Of a stretch of 7,677 nt of DNA, positions 6,133 through 7,677 are shown piece by piece. The DNA is taken from the NCBI GenBank assembly GCA_027625225.1, contig JAQBWG010000084.1, positions 1-7,677 of the forward strand, read 5' to 3'. The first letter of the stretch is position 1. Each line of letters begins with the position of its first letter. The stretch is from Chloroflexota bacterium (GTDB taxonomy: Bacteria; Chloroflexota; Dehalococcoidia; Lucifugimonadales; VGZR01). A program made the translations under genes and the position numbers. The notes under the pieces were generated by a model, which saw nothing but the letters and a program-made list of their open reading frames with translations, ran no database searches and was not told the DNA's origin.

Positions 6133-7500
6133 TTAACTCAAACCTTCGCGCTCTTTCGTCTCCGCAGTCACCCGCTCCGTCAATTCTTTCAGACGCGTAC
6201 TCACCGAAGTAGGGTAGGGCGTCGGGTTTTTCAAAGCCTTGTGCCTCTCCGGCAGCCGCGCGAACTCCTCCCGGAACCGCTCCCGCAACTCGTCCAGTCC
6301 CGGCTCCTGACGCACCCGCCGCCCGTTCTCCATCACCACCTCTAGTAGCGGTCGCGTACTCTCCGGCGCGGCCTCGTCCGCTGTCCCGACCACATCTCCC
6401 GCGAGCACTCCGTCCGCGTCCGTCTTTCTGAACACCTGCTTCGCCCCCGGCAGCGACCGCTTGCCCGCGCTCAGTTTCATCACCGGACGCCCCTCGTACG
6501 CCACCAGCTTGTACGCGCAATCCAGCGCCGGCGCATCCGCCGACACCCCCACCTTCGTACCCACACCGAACCCGTCTATCGGCGCACCCGACGACACCAG
6601 CGCGTCAATGGAAAACTCGTCCAGCCCGCCGCTCGCGAACACCTGCACCTCGCCGAGTCCCGCCTCGTCCAGCATCCGTCGTGCCGTCCTCGCCAGCTGG
6701 CCCAGGTCGCCGCTGTCCAGACGCACCGCGTTCAGACGCTGCACCCGTTTCTTCATCCCCAACCCGATTTTGACCGCGTTCCGCAGCCCGTTCTCCGTTG
6801 AGTACGTGTCCACCAGCAGCGTCGTCCTGTCCGGAAACGTCTCTGCGTACGCCCGGAAGGCCTCTTCCTCCGTGGGAAAGCTCTCTACGAACGAGTGAGC
6901 CATCGTCCCGAAAAGCGGAATACCGTACCGCGCGCCCGGCTGCACATTGCTCGTCCCCGCGAACCCCGCCAGATAGCTCGCCCGCGCTAGCGCCTCCGCC
7001 GCGTCCGTCCCCTGCGTCCGCCGCGCCCCGAAATCCACCACCGTCTTCCCCTGCGCCGCGTGGACAACCCTCGACGCTTTCGTGGTCAGCAGCGAATGCA
7101 CGTGTATCTGGTTCAGCAGGAACGTCTCAACGATTTGTGCTTGGATGACGGGCGCCGTCACTTCCAGCACCGGCGACTCCGGCCCGCACACCGTGCCTTC
7201 CGGCACCGCCCGCACCTCGCCCTCGAATCGTAGCTCTGCCAGGAAGCGTAAAAACCCGCGGTCAAATATTGAAAGGTTGTCCAGCGCGATGATGTCCTCG
7301 TCCGTAAACTCGAAAGCCTCCAGGAAATCGAGTACATCAGTCAGACCCGCCGCTACGTAGTACCCGCGATTCTCTGGGAGGTCGCGGAACATCAGACTGA
7401 ACGTCGCCGTCCCCGTCCGGACGCTGCGCCAGTACGCCTGCGCCATCGTCAACTCGTACAGGTCGGTGAACGTCGCGGGCGAAAGCTCCGTGCGGCGCAT
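6133..7500 (-). CDS. pncB: Nicotinate phosphoribosyltransferase
   Basis: This enzyme joins nicotinate to phosphoribosyl pyrophosphate, with ATP hydrolysis, to form nicotinate mononucleotide, the entry step of the Preiss-Handler NAD salvage route in the cytoplasm (EC 6.3.4.21). It has 455 residues, within the family's usual range. Recognisable parts are the N-terminal TDLYELTMAQAYW (12-24), DFGARR (156-161), FGTMAHSFVESFP (197-209) with H202 as the likely phosphorylated histidine, VRLDSGDLG (259-267), FASGGLDE (288-295) and the phosphate-binding FGVGTKVG (311-318). No key segment is missing. The ATG at 7500 is the first in frame after the stop of the preceding gene, 15 bases upstream and in the same frame. 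There is no clear ribosome site, so reinitiation after the upstream gene is likely. The gene is visibly more G+C-rich than the transporter operon. The identification is strong. Confidence 0.95.
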   Translation of the reverse strand: MRRTELSPATFTDLYELTMAQAYWRSVRTGTATFSLMFRDLPENRGYYVAAGLTDVLDFLEAFEFTDEDIIALDNLSIFDRGFLRFLAELRFEGEVRAVPEGTVCGPESPVLEVTAPVIQAQIVETFLLNQIHVHSLLTTKASRVVHAAQGKTVVDFGARRTQGTDAAEALARASYLAGFAGTSNVQPGARYGIPLFGTMAHSFVESFPTEEEAFRAYAETFPDRTTLLVDTYSTENGLRNAVKIGLGMKKRVQRLNAVRLDSGDLGQLARTARRMLDEAGLGEVQVFASGGLDEFSIDALVSSGAPIDGFGVGTKVGVSADAPALDCAYKLVAYEGRPVMKLSAGKRSLPGAKQVFRKTDADGVLAGDVVGTADEAAPESTRPLLEVVMENGRRVRQEPGLDELRERFREEFARLPERHKALKNPTPYPTSVSTRLKELTERVTAETKEREGLS

Positions 7501-7515
7501 CTCAGATGTGATTCG

Positions 7516-7677
7516 TCACGCCTTCGGGCGCGTCTGCTGCACCTTACTCAGCATCTCCGGCGGCAGCGGGAACACCCAGCCTCGGTTCATGATGATTGCC
7601 TTCGCCATCGAAGGAGGGATAGTGACGATGATTTCCGGCTCGATAGAAAACCGCCCGTCGAATCCTGCCAGCGCGCT
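7516..7677 (-). CDS. C-terminal end of an unrecognised protein (cut by window edge)
   Basis: The last 53 codons of a reading frame entering from the right edge end in TGA at 7516-7518. The visible peptide starts SALAGFDGRFSIEPEII, continues through IPPSMAKAIIMNRGWVFPLP and ends QQTRPKA. It has no transmembrane helix or metal-binding cluster, and I do not recognise a family from this fragment. That it is real rests on its open frame up to the edge, its ordinary amino-acid mix, and its 15-base spacing to pncB, whose start has no ribosome site of its own and so probably depends on translation from upstream. It is likely the first visible gene of the pncB transcript. A role near NAD salvage is possible by position only. 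Confidence 0.6.
   Translation of the reverse strand, partial: SALAGFDGRFSIEPEIIVTIPPSMAKAIIMNRGWVFPLPPEMLSKVQQTRPKA

Noticed and set aside
6047..6520. Open frame of 157 codons on the minus strand overlapping pncB and the CMD gene
   Set aside because: It is a shifted-frame shadow. The product is a low-complexity run of Gly, Arg and Ala with no domain, and both overlapped genes are strongly identified.

Overview
The window comes from a bacterial chromosome. Every gene I can support lies on the minus strand, so the text runs in transcription order from high to low coordinates. Two short co-directional gene groups are separated by one 90-base AT-rich gap at 5478-5567 (29 of 90 bases are G or C by my count). 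The lineage cannot be fixed from sequence alone. A very long two-module FtsX-type permease next to a RegX3/PhoP-like regulator would suit Chloroflexota or Actinobacteria, and I lean weakly to Chloroflexota.

Right-hand group (7677 to 5568): the C-terminal end of an unrecognised protein (7516-7677), then nicotinate phosphoribosyltransferase (pncB, 6133-7500), then a carboxymuconolactone decarboxylase-fold protein without the AhpD CxxC pair (5568-6116). Gaps are 15-16 bases, which suggests one transcript. pncB serves NAD salvage; the roles of its two neighbours are unknown. This group looks richer in G+C than the rest (two 60-base samples gave 67% and 72%, against 47% and 57% inside the permease gene).

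Left-hand group (5453 to 1, running off the edge): an ABC ATPase, a 1017-residue permease, an OmpR/PhoB-class response regulator, and the N-terminal two thirds or so of a membrane sensor histidine kinase. Gaps are 3, 14 and 55 bases. The layout suggests a signalling unit in which a transporter of the LolCDE/MacB type, which usually exports or extracts envelope molecules, is made together with a PhoR/PhoB-like two-component pair. The kinase has a full extracytoplasmic sensor domain, so it is not the short-loop BceS type that senses through its transporter.

The main regulatory signal is in the 90-base gap. Two TTAAC-type hexamers spaced 11 bases apart sit 9 bases upstream of a TAAAAT hexamer, the geometry of a Pho-box promoter, just ahead of the transporter and two-component genes. 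The likely reading is autoregulation by the operon's own response regulator. I saw no RNA genes, CRISPR arrays, insertion sequences or attachment sites.
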